Of a stretch of DNA of 5,594 bases, positions 1 to 5,594 are shown one piece after another. Source of the stretch: Clostridiaceae bacterium (lineage in GTDB: Bacteria; Bacillota; Clostridia; DSM-8532). Numbering within the stretch: the first letter of the stretch is position 1; every line of letters starts with the position of its first letter. Position numbers and translations under genes: made by a program. The notes under the pieces are model-generated. The model saw only the letters and a program-made list of their open reading frames with translations. It was not told the DNA's origin and did no database searches. Location of the stretch: the NCBI GenBank assembly GCA_012727625.1, contig JAAYGP010000006.1, positions 1-5,594 on the forward strand, written 5' to 3'.

Positions 1-21
1 AGAGAGGTTTAACCACTCTCT
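1..21. repeat. Inverted repeat at the left window edge, possible terminator stem
   Basis: AGAGAG (1-6) and CTCTCT (16-21) form a six-base-pair stem with a nine-base loop. It lies 95 bases past the stop of the 116-1627 gene. On the minus strand any following U-run would fall outside the window, so a terminator role cannot be judged. On the plus strand it is followed by GCAAAGCAAG, which is not a terminator tail. The rest of 1-115 shows no gene or recognised RNA element. Confidence 0.3.
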
Positions 22-115
22 GCAAAGCAAGTAAAACAAAGGGTTAAGGAGTTACGCAATTAACTAGTCTTCAGTATTCGCGAAAGGAGATTAAAACAGG
101 ATGCTATACTCATCT

Positions 116-1627
116 TTATGATTCGTCTTTTAAATCAGCTGTATCCTTTTCACTGTCAGTTAATTCAACATCATCAGCTTTGCCATCATTGGCATCAGTG
201 TCATTATCGCTTTCATTCCCAGCTTCCGCTCCATTGGTATTTACCGGACAAAGCCCTATCGGACAGCCTGCAACAAACGGAATCACAATTCTGTCAATAC
301 CGCTTGATTCTAACTGAATAAACGCATTTACAGTTGTTTGAACCTTTCCGCCTTCAATAACAGTGCTCTCACAGGTTGGATTCTGTATTTCACAGCTGAC
401 GGAAGAACCTTCAGGTATGGCTAAATTCGCAGTCGCGGTAAAATATATTGGTTTTAGAATATGTATTATTCTGCCATGAACTTTAATTCTATATTCCACG
501 TTCAGAGCCACCTGAATTTTCACGCCGGATACCGTATCAGGCTCACTGGTTTTTATAACGGAGCAATGGGATTGCTTGATTCGACAACCCAGCAAGGTGC
601 CATATTTTAATGACGAAATATGTAATGTCTTTGTTTTTGTCACTTCCTGCCTGCAGATATCAAAAATCCTGTTTACCTTTATACAAATATTATTATTAAT
701 TAATGGCGAAATAATTCCCGGCCTTGTGGCAAATAATGCTGCTTCCCTTGAGAAAGACCCTCCGTTTGCATCCAGGACAACAGCTGTGTCCTCATTATGA
801 CCCCAATATAATAAAACGGCACTATCATTTTCAGGAGGACTTGCAATGTTAAACTCAGGATCAATTGTATAGCAAAAAGCGGTAAATGAACTATTAAACC
901 AGGACACATACTGTATCAGGCTGGGAGGAATTCCTGTGTTGATAGTATCAATCCCCGCAGCGGTACCGTATACAATAAAAGTCGGAGGATTTGGATTACT
1001 GTCGTTGTCCGCAATCTGGAAAGCTTCAAATTGCGGTTGTACAAATTCAGTTTCATTTGTCAGCACATTGCCCGCAGGAAGGATCGTTTGCATTGTAGGA
1101 CCGTCATCTTCACCTATTATTGTATCCCATAGATATCGGATTCCGATTCTTGTATCCACGTTGTTATTATTTGTAACCTCAACACGGACCAGGACATAAG
1201 AATCCTCGAATGACGTTCCGATAACATTGACATCCTGGACGATTATCAATGCATCAGGTGTAGTTGGCGGTCCGGGCAATACATAGGTTGTTCGCGCGCC
1301 GGTAGTTCCTATGGGAAATGTTGTTCCAAAGGGATTGATATCAAATTTGGTAAATGGCGGCTCAGATTCAGCAGATGAATCAATTGTGTAATCCGTCATT
1401 GTGGTGTAAGAGCGAATTGTATTAAAGGATGTACCAGGCGATCCGAAGCTGCCGCCAAAAAGTATTGATCTCCAGTCTCCGGCAGGGTGATCAGGCCCTG
1501 TGACCGCTGAGTAATATCCGACACCCTCGCTTGGTATATCCTCTACAAACACGCGGTATATATTATTTCCGGCCTCTATTGTCCCGGCAGGTTTTTCTTT
1601 CGTTAAATCCTGTTTTTTCTTTTTCAA
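116..1627 (-). CDS. Unrecognised beta-rich, cysteine-containing protein with acidic tail; candidate spore surface protein
   Basis: I do not recognise this 503-residue protein. The N-terminus is lysine-rich (MKKKKQDLTKEK) with no hydrophobic signal peptide or membrane segment. Residues about 20-310 alternate in a beta-strand manner and are rich in Gly, Pro, Thr and Asn, including SYVLVRVEVTNNNN and IRYLWDTIIGEDDG at about 143-176. All nine cysteines are at 252 or later: 252, 315, 325, 348, 355, 412, 419, 455 and 460, with two C-x6-C pairs and one CPIGLC. Residues about 366-453 alternate hydrophobic strands and loosely resemble the SPOCS/DUF3794 domain of spore coat and SipL-type proteins; this is a weak visual match. 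The last 36 residues hold 15 Asp/Glu and look disordered. The start is TTG, with GAGGAG eight bases upstream; no in-frame ATG is better placed. Its own sigma-K-like promoter suggests expression late in the mother cell, separate from kbl. Alternatives include an adhesin-like or cytoplasmic storage protein. Confidence 0.85.
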   Translation of the reverse strand: MKKKKQDLTKEKPAGTIEAGNNIYRVFVEDIPSEGVGYYSAVTGPDHPAGDWRSILFGGSFGSPGTSFNTIRSYTTMTDYTIDSSAESEPPFTKFDINPFGTTFPIGTTGARTTYVLPGPPTTPDALIIVQDVNVIGTSFEDSYVLVRVEVTNNNNVDTRIGIRYLWDTIIGEDDGPTMQTILPAGNVLTNETEFVQPQFEAFQIADNDSNPNPPTFIVYGTAAGIDTINTGIPPSLIQYVSWFNSSFTAFCYTIDPEFNIASPPENDSAVLLYWGHNEDTAVVLDANGGSFSREAALFATRPGIISPLINNNICIKVNRIFDICRQEVTKTKTLHISSLKYGTLLGCRIKQSHCSVIKTSEPDTVSGVKIQVALNVEYRIKVHGRIIHILKPIYFTATANLAIPEGSSVSCEIQNPTCESTVIEGGKVQTTVNAFIQLESSGIDRIVIPFVAGCPIGLCPVNTNGAEAGNESDNDTDANDGKADDVELTDSEKDTADLKDES

Positions 1628-1635
1628 AATATCAT

Positions 1636-1641
1636 CTCCTC
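1636..1641 (-). promoter_or_regulatory. Ribosome binding site that decides the TTG start at 1627
   Basis: The minus strand reads GAGGAG, eight bases (ATGATATT), then TTG. The ATG just after the GAGGAG opens a three-codon frame ending in TGA and cannot be the gene start. This supports TTG as the true start of the 503-residue protein. Confidence 0.7.
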
Positions 1642-1645
1642 AATC

Positions 1646-1674
1646 ATAAATTAGGATTAATATCCTTGATTTAT
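1646..1674. repeat. Imperfect palindrome overlapping the -10 region and predicted transcription start
   Basis: ATAAAT (1646-1651) pairs with ATTTAT (1669-1674), and AGGAT (1653-1657) pairs with ATCCT (1662-1666). The arms total 11 base pairs with a small 1-by-2 internal mismatch and a four-base centre (TAAT). The outer arm falls inside the predicted -10 element, so a transcript from that promoter would carry only part of it. This makes a DNA operator more likely than an RNA hairpin. A read-through transcript from kbl would carry the whole stem, but no U-run follows it, so it is not a standard intrinsic terminator. Confidence 0.4.
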
Positions 1675-1700
1675 AATATGAGAAGATGACTGTGAAGGTT
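1672..1700 (-). promoter_or_regulatory. Sigma-K-like sporulation promoter of the 116-1627 gene
   Basis: On the minus strand AACC (1700-1697) is followed by exactly 16 bases and then CATATTATA (1680-1672). This fits every specified base of the Bacillus subtilis sigma-K consensus mACm, 16-17 bases, CATAnnnTA. Transcription would start near 1665, giving a leader of about 35-40 bases before the TTG start. A sigma-A reading (TTCACA, 15 bases, TATAAA) is possible, but its spacing is short. The promoter lies wholly in the gap after the kbl stop. The consensus is established for B. subtilis; its use here is inferred. Confidence 0.55.
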
Positions 1701-1715
1701 TGTCTTATTACTTTT

Positions 1716-2888
1716 TTATTTTATGGCTTTTTTGAATGCCTGAATGGCAAAATCCAGCTCCTCCTTTGAATGGGCTGCTGATACCTGTGTTCTGATCCTG
1801 GCTTTTCCCATTGGCACAACAGGATAAGAAAAACCTGTCACATACACTCCCATTTCAAACATTCTGTTTGCCGCTTCCTGGACCACCCTGGCATCTTTCA
1901 ATATAATAGGGACGATCGGGTGGGTGCTGTCGCCTGTATCAAAACCCGCCTTTTTCATGCCTTTTCTGAAGTAAGCCGTATTATTCATCAGTTTATTCCT
2001 GTATTCATCAGTATCTGAAAGAATTTCAAGAGCTTTTAATGAGGCGCATACTATTGCCGGGGCCAGTGTGTTTGAAAACAAATATGGTCTTGATTTTTGC
2101 CTTAATAATTGAATAATTTCTTTCCTGCCGCTGGTATATCCGCCGCTTGCGCCGCCTAACGCCTTTCCGAGGGTTCCTGTTATTATGTCAACCTTATCCA
2201 TTACACCGAAATACTCCGGCGTTCCGCGACCCTTTTCCCCAATGAACCCAACTGCATGGCTGTCATCAACCATGACAAGTGCATTGTATTTTTCCGCCAG
2301 CTTACAGATTTGATCAAGATTTGCAAAGGTACCGTCCATTGAAAACACACCGTCCGTTGCAATTATTTTTAGTCTTGCATTCCCGGCCTCTTTAAGCTTG
2401 TTTTCCAGATCCTCCATATCGTTGTTTTTATACCGGTACCGGGCAGCTTTACACAAACGTATTCCGTCAATAATACTCGCATGGTTAAGCTCATCACTGA
2501 AAATAGCATCCTCAGCTGTAAACAATGTCTCAAACAAACCCGTATTTGCATCAAAACAGGAAGTGTAAAGAATTGTGTCCTCCGTGCCAAGATATTCGCT
2601 TATTTTATTCTCAAGCTCCTTATGTATTTCCTGGGTTCCGCATATAAACCGGACTGAGGACAAGCCATATCCCCATTTGTCATAGCTTTCCCTGGCAGCT
2701 TTTATAACCTCGGGGTGATTAGAAAGCCCCAGATAGTTATTCGCGCACATATTCAGCATGTTACTTTTTCCGCATACATTGATTCTTGCGGACTGCGGGC
2801 TGGTTATGATTCTTTCATCCTTCCACAGACCGATGTCCTTGATTTTTCCCAACTCTGACAAAAAGAATTCCTTTAAATCCTTATTCAT
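1716..2888 (-). CDS. kbl: Glycine C-acetyltransferase (2-amino-3-ketobutyrate CoA ligase)
   Basis: PLP-dependent alpha-oxoamine synthase family enzyme of the cytoplasm. It cleaves 2-amino-3-oxobutanoate with CoA to glycine and acetyl-CoA, the second step after Tdh. It has 390 residues from the chosen start (E. coli Kbl 398) and is strongly similar throughout: CANNYLGL, SVRFICGT, SCFDAN, DELNHASIIDG, TDGVFSMDG, VDDSHAVGF, GTLGKALGGASGGY and the C-terminal RIRTQVSAAHS. The PLP Schiff-base lysine is Lys242 (GTLGKALGG); Asp208 and His211 of DDSH contact the cofactor, by analogy with E. coli 210, 213 and 244. The frame extends to an ATG at 2933, but no Shine-Dalgarno lies before it. AAAGGAAGG lies nine bases before the ATG at 2888, whose product begins MNKDLKEFF and matches the family N-terminus. 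It follows tdh by 71 bases, so co-transcription is likely. Confidence 0.96.
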   Translation of the reverse strand: MNKDLKEFFLSELGKIKDIGLWKDERIITSPQSARINVCGKSNMLNMCANNYLGLSNHPEVIKAARESYDKWGYGLSSVRFICGTQEIHKELENKISEYLGTEDTILYTSCFDANTGLFETLFTAEDAIFSDELNHASIIDGIRLCKAARYRYKNNDMEDLENKLKEAGNARLKIIATDGVFSMDGTFANLDQICKLAEKYNALVMVDDSHAVGFIGEKGRGTPEYFGVMDKVDIITGTLGKALGGASGGYTSGRKEIIQLLRQKSRPYLFSNTLAPAIVCASLKALEILSDTDEYRNKLMNNTAYFRKGMKKAGFDTGDSTHPIVPIILKDARVVQEAANRMFEMGVYVTGFSYPVVPMGKARIRTQVSAAHSKEELDFAIQAFKKAIK

Positions 2889-2897
2889 AAAACAATA

Positions 2898-2906
2898 CCT
2901 TCCTTT
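2898..2906 (-). promoter_or_regulatory. Ribosome binding site that decides the kbl start
   Basis: The minus strand reads AAAGGAAGG, nine bases, then ATG (2888-2886). This favours the 390-residue form of Kbl over the frame's first ATG at 2933, which has only CTGCTTAAAAA before it and lacks a Shine-Dalgarno sequence. Confidence 0.7.
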
Positions 2907-2959
2907 CATCGTTGACAAATTTGCATTTTTCATTTTTTAAGCAGACACTGATTACATAA

Positions 2960-4006
2960 TTACTGTTCCCAGTTAAGAATAACCTTACCGGACATACCCG
3001 ATGCCATTACTTCAAATGCCTCCTGATAATCAGTATATTCATAACAATGTGTAATAACCGGGGATATATCCAGACCGGATTGAATCATTATTGTCATCTT
3101 GTACCAGGTTTCGTACATCTCCCGCCCGTAAATTCCTTTTATGGTAATTCCGTTAAAAACAACTTCATTCCAGTTTATTTGTGTATCAGGACTTAGAATT
3201 CCGAGCAAGGCGATTTTCCCACCGTGAGCCATGGCGCTGATCATACTTTTAAGCGCACTGCCGCTTCCGGACATTTCAAGACCGATATCAAAACCCTCTT
3301 TCATTCCCAGTTCCTTAATTGCATCAAAAACTGTCTTTTCTTTTATATTAACAGCCATGGTAACTCCGAATTTCTTTGCCAGTTCAAGCCGGTATGGGTT
3401 CAAATCGGTAATAACAACATATCGCGCGCCTGCATGTCTTGCCACAGCTGCAGCCATAATTCCTATCGGGCCGGCACCCGTTATAAGCACATCCTCACAA
3501 AGAAGATCAAAGGCAAGGGAAGCATGCACCGCATTTCCAAAGGAATCAAAACAGCATAATATATCCTTTGGTATTGTCCTGTCACAATACCATACGTTGG
3601 TCTGGGGAATTGCGATATATTCAGCAAACGCTCCCTGGCGATTTACGCCGATTCCGCTTGTTTTCATACATAAATGCCGTCTGCCTGCAAGGCAGTTCCG
3701 GCATACGCCGCATACAAGATGACCCTCTCCTGAAACTAAATCCCCCGGTCTGAAATCATGAACATTACTTCCTACCGCGGCAACCGTACCAACAAATTCA
3801 TGCCCGATTACCATTGGCACCGGGATGGTCTTTTGTGCCCATTCATTCCATTTCCAGATATGTATGTCCGTTCCGCAGATTGCTGTTTTAGAAACCTTTA
3901 TTAACACATCATTTATTCCAATTTCCGGGACAGGCACCTCTTCCATCCATATTCCGGGTTTCCTGTATTTTTTCACTAAGGCTTTCATTTTTCGTTTCTG
4001 ATACAT
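2960..4006 (-). CDS. tdh: L-threonine 3-dehydrogenase (zinc-dependent MDR family)
   Basis: Oxidises L-threonine with NAD+ to 2-amino-3-oxobutanoate in the cytoplasm; the unstable product passes to Kbl, encoded next. With the start chosen here it has 348 residues, against 341 in E. coli Tdh as I recall it, and it aligns along its full length. Visible residues: catalytic zinc site Cys44 (TAICGTD) with His69-Glu70 (GHE); structural zinc cysteines 99, 102, 105 and 113; His96 in SGEGH, equivalent to E. coli His90, which influences substrate specificity; Rossmann motif GAGPIG at 177-182 and an acidic Asp201 after the second strand, as expected for NAD. The GIYGREM and ETWYKM motifs typical of Tdh are present near 291-304. 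The start is ATG at 4006 because AAGGGG sits 7 bases upstream. The frame runs further to a TTG at 4036, but those residues precede this ribosome binding site. An ATG at 3988 (MKAL) matches the E. coli N-terminus and is the main alternative. Confidence 0.96.
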   Translation of the reverse strand: MYQKRKMKALVKKYRKPGIWMEEVPVPEIGINDVLIKVSKTAICGTDIHIWKWNEWAQKTIPVPMVIGHEFVGTVAAVGSNVHDFRPGDLVSGEGHLVCGVCRNCLAGRRHLCMKTSGIGVNRQGAFAEYIAIPQTNVWYCDRTIPKDILCCFDSFGNAVHASLAFDLLCEDVLITGAGPIGIMAAAVARHAGARYVVITDLNPYRLELAKKFGVTMAVNIKEKTVFDAIKELGMKEGFDIGLEMSGSGSALKSMISAMAHGGKIALLGILSPDTQINWNEVVFNGITIKGIYGREMYETWYKMTIMIQSGLDISPVITHCYEYTDYQEAFEVMASGMSGKVILNWEQ

Positions 4007-4013
4007 AATTATT

Positions 4014-4019
4014 CCCCTT
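4014..4019 (-). promoter_or_regulatory. Ribosome binding site that decides the tdh start
   Basis: The minus strand reads AAGGGG, seven bases (AATAATT), then ATG (4006-4004). It sits within the frame that extends back to TTG 4036, so the longer start would place it inside the coding region. The 4006 start gives MYQKRKMKAL, six residues longer than the E. coli-like MKAL start. Confidence 0.65.
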
Positions 4020-4046
4020 GTCATTTTGCTCTGCAAATATCGTCTG

Positions 4047-4063
4047 CAGGTTCAATCAACCTG
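4047..4063. repeat. Short hairpin across the diguanylate cyclase stop codon
   Basis: CAGGTT (4047-4052) and AACCTG (4058-4063) form a six-base-pair stem with a five-base loop. On the minus strand it spans the cyclase TGA. No U-run follows (the next bases are CAGACGATATTTGC), so it is not a canonical intrinsic terminator. It could modestly attenuate or process a cyclase-tdh transcript; this is speculative. Confidence 0.3.
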
Positions 4064-5594
4064 AAGCTGCATTTCTTTTTTTCCTGTTCTTTACCGCATA
4101 CATTTCATTGTCAGCTTTACCTATCAGCTGATTCACATCACTGCCATCATCGGGAAATATGCTGATACCTATACTAATCTGGGCTTTAACCGGTATATCA
4201 TTGATGTAAAACGGGGTATCCATAAGTTTGTAAATTTTCCCCGAGACGTCTATTGCATCTTCACGGCTTTTAATATCCGTAATAAGCAATGTGAATTCGT
4301 CTCCACCCATACGGGCAGCCAGATCGGTCTTTCTGATACTTGATTTTATCCTGTCGGCAACTTCCTTTAAAAGTAAATCTCCCGCCTCGTGTCCATATGT
4401 ATCATTGATCTGTTTTAAGTTGTCAAGATCCATAAAAAGAACTGCGACCCTGCCACCTTTGCGGAATGATCTTTCAAGTTCAGCATGGAGTTTTTCATAG
4501 AAATACTTCCTGTTGGCCAAACCGGTTAACGCGTCGTGATATGCCAGATAGGTGATTTTCTCTTCAGCCTTTTTCCTGTCCGTAATGTCAGTAACAATTG
4601 AGATGAGCATTCTTTTATTATTCATAAAAAGCAGGGTTGAATGAACTTCAACGTCACGCCAGGCACCGCCTGCCGCCCTGTGTTTGAATTGATATACCGT
4701 ACGCTTGTTTTTGTATATATCGTTTAAAATTTTTCTCATTTTCTCGTCGGAAAAACCATTCAAATCTGTTATTTTTATACGGCCGAGAGCACTTTCGGAA
4801 ATTCCGTAGAATTCCCTGGCGGCATTGTTTGCCTCAAAAATCTCAAGTGTATCACAATCAACCAGATACATAACCACCGTATTATGATAAAACATATCTT
4901 TGAAGCGCTGCTCACTCTGGCGCAGCTGTTCCTCTATTATTTTCTGTTCTTCTATTTGTTCTTCAAGCTGTTTTGTTATTCGCATGTCATGCCCGAGAAT
5001 AACAAAGCCTTCAGGCTCTTTCAGCCGTCCCGACACAAGAGACATGAATGAAAGACTTACCGGAAAAGCATTCCCGGATCTGGTAAGGCATATTGTGTTG
5101 TTATGCCGGCTGACCGCGCTTTCGTCCTTTGCGTCCATCATATCGGAAAAAATGCCGGGTTCTCCCAAAATAACTGTAAAGGGTTTGTCAATAAGATCCG
5201 CGGGACTGTATCCAAGCAGTTCCTCGGTACTCCTGCTTATCTTTTGTATTTTGCCGTCTGTGGAAATCAGAACAGCCAAATCCATCATCTCTGAGAATAT
5301 CATATCATTGAGAATTTGAGGTGATATGCTGAAAAGCCTGTAATGCTTCATAGCGTAATAAACACCAAACAGAACCAACAGCGCAAACAAATGGGACATG
5401 TATGGAAGGTTGATTATTCCAAGCGCAGGAAGTATCTGCTGGGAAAGGGACACGAATATAAATGAAACAGAAGATGTTAAGAGCAAAATCCTGGCCTGGT
5501 TTTTTATTCTGGTATCAGATTTGTTTTTAATGTACCATGATATCAAAAGACCTATAGTTAACAGGGGAAAAGTAAAAATCTGTATATTGTTTCC
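4056..5594 (-). CDS. Membrane-anchored PAS-PAS-GGDEF diguanylate cyclase, 5'-partial
   Basis: Predicted to make cyclic di-GMP from two GTP at the inner face of the membrane. Residues are counted from the in-frame TTG at 5546. Hydrophobic segments lie at about 18-38 and 48-66, resembling the end of a 7TM histidine-kinase-type sensor region. PAS domain 1 spans about 85-190, a charged coiled-coil linker about 190-215, PAS domain 2 about 212-325, and GGDEF about 330-492. The active-site GGDEF is intact at 414-418, metal-binding aspartates are at 373 and 375 (FMDLDN), and an inhibitory I-site RKTD at 405-408 lies five residues before GGDEF. No EAL domain is present. The frame stays open from 5546 to the window edge and encodes another hydrophobic stretch (IQIFTFPLLTIGLLISW), so the TTG is probably internal and the real start lies outside. 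The domain call is firm; the signal sensed is unknown. The stop is 49 bases before tdh on the same strand. Confidence 0.93.
   Translation of the reverse strand, partial: GNNIQIFTFPLLTIGLLISWYIKNKSDTRIKNQARILLLTSSVSFIFVSLSQQILPALGIINLPYMSHLFALLVLFGVYYAMKHYRLFSISPQILNDMIFSEMMDLAVLISTDGKIQKISRSTEELLGYSPADLIDKPFTVILGEPGIFSDMMDAKDESAVSRHNNTICLTRSGNAFPVSLSFMSLVSGRLKEPEGFVILGHDMRITKQLEEQIEEQKIIEEQLRQSEQRFKDMFYHNTVVMYLVDCDTLEIFEANNAAREFYGISESALGRIKITDLNGFSDEKMRKILNDIYKNKRTVYQFKHRAAGGAWRDVEVHSTLLFMNNKRMLISIVTDITDRKKAEEKITYLAYHDALTGLANRKYFYEKLHAELERSFRKGGRVAVLFMDLDNLKQINDTYGHEAGDLLLKEVADRIKSSIRKTDLAARMGGDEFTLLITDIKSREDAIDVSGKIYKLMDTPFYINDIPVKAQISIGISIFPDDGSDVNQLIGKADNEMYAVKNRKKRNAASG

Noticed and set aside
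1..115. Possible riboswitch or small RNA, suggested by GCAAAGC and several small inverted repeats (for example AGTTA 50-54 with TAACT 61-65, and TTCGCGAA 77-84)
   Set aside because: I could not assemble a cyclic di-GMP, glycine, cobalamin or other riboswitch core from it; the stems are five or six base pairs at most and are not followed by a U-run.
83..118. Plus-strand AAAGGAG followed by ATG at 101
   Set aside because: The frame encodes only MLYSSL before a stop, and the spacing to the ATG is long.
1670..1696. Sigma-A promoter TTCACA / TATAAA for the 116-1627 gene
   Set aside because: The boxes are each one base off consensus, but the 15-base spacing is short; the sigma-K reading fits all specified positions with correct spacing. 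Kept only as an alternative.
2889..2933. Fifteen extra N-terminal residues for Kbl from the ATG at 2933
   Set aside because: No Shine-Dalgarno precedes that ATG, the ribosome binding site for 2888 lies within this stretch, and the extra residues have no match in E. coli Kbl.
3231..3722. 163-residue plus-strand open frame
   Set aside because: It is fully antisense to tdh, whose full-length match and zinc-site residues are unmistakable; the translation shows no family motif.
4900..5319. 139-residue plus-strand open frame rich in Ser and Cys
   Set aside because: It is antisense to the PAS-linker region of the cyclase; its serine/cysteine-rich composition is what reverse reading of Glu/Gln/Ala-rich coding gives.

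Overview
The window looks like a chromosomal segment of a spore-forming member of the Clostridia. The grounds are its moderately AT-rich DNA, strong purine-rich ribosome binding sites, TTG start usage, the closeness of Tdh and Kbl to the bacterial threonine-degradation enzymes, and a probable sporulation (sigma-K type) promoter. The genus cannot be fixed from the sequence alone. All four supported genes lie on the minus strand, so in transcription order the window reads from right to left.

Layout in transcription order: (1) 5594-4056, a membrane-anchored PAS-PAS-GGDEF diguanylate cyclase whose N-terminus lies beyond the right edge; (2) 4006-2960, tdh, zinc-dependent L-threonine 3-dehydrogenase; (3) 2888-1716, kbl, glycine C-acetyltransferase (2-amino-3-ketobutyrate CoA ligase); (4) 1627-116, an unrecognised 503-residue beta-rich protein with a cysteine-rich C-terminal half and an acidic tail. 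The last 115 bases (1-115) hold no supportable gene, only weak inverted repeats. The plus-strand open frames are antisense shadows of these genes.

Tdh and Kbl form a complete two-step pathway: threonine is oxidised to 2-amino-3-oxobutanoate, which is cleaved with CoA to glycine and acetyl-CoA. The gaps are 49 bases between the cyclase and tdh and 71 bases between tdh and kbl, so the three may be co-transcribed; no convincing terminator or promoter was seen in either gap.

The most interesting part is gene 4. Upstream of its TTG start is AACC, 16 bases, then CATATTATA. This matches the Bacillus sigma-K consensus (mACm, 16-17 bases, CATAnnnTA). An imperfect palindrome overlaps the -10 element and the expected transcription start. 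The protein has no signal peptide, nine cysteines confined to its second half, and a C-terminal segment that loosely resembles the SPOCS/DUF3794 fold of spore coat and SipL-type proteins. Together these suggest an undescribed late mother-cell spore coat or exosporium protein. That is inference, not proof.
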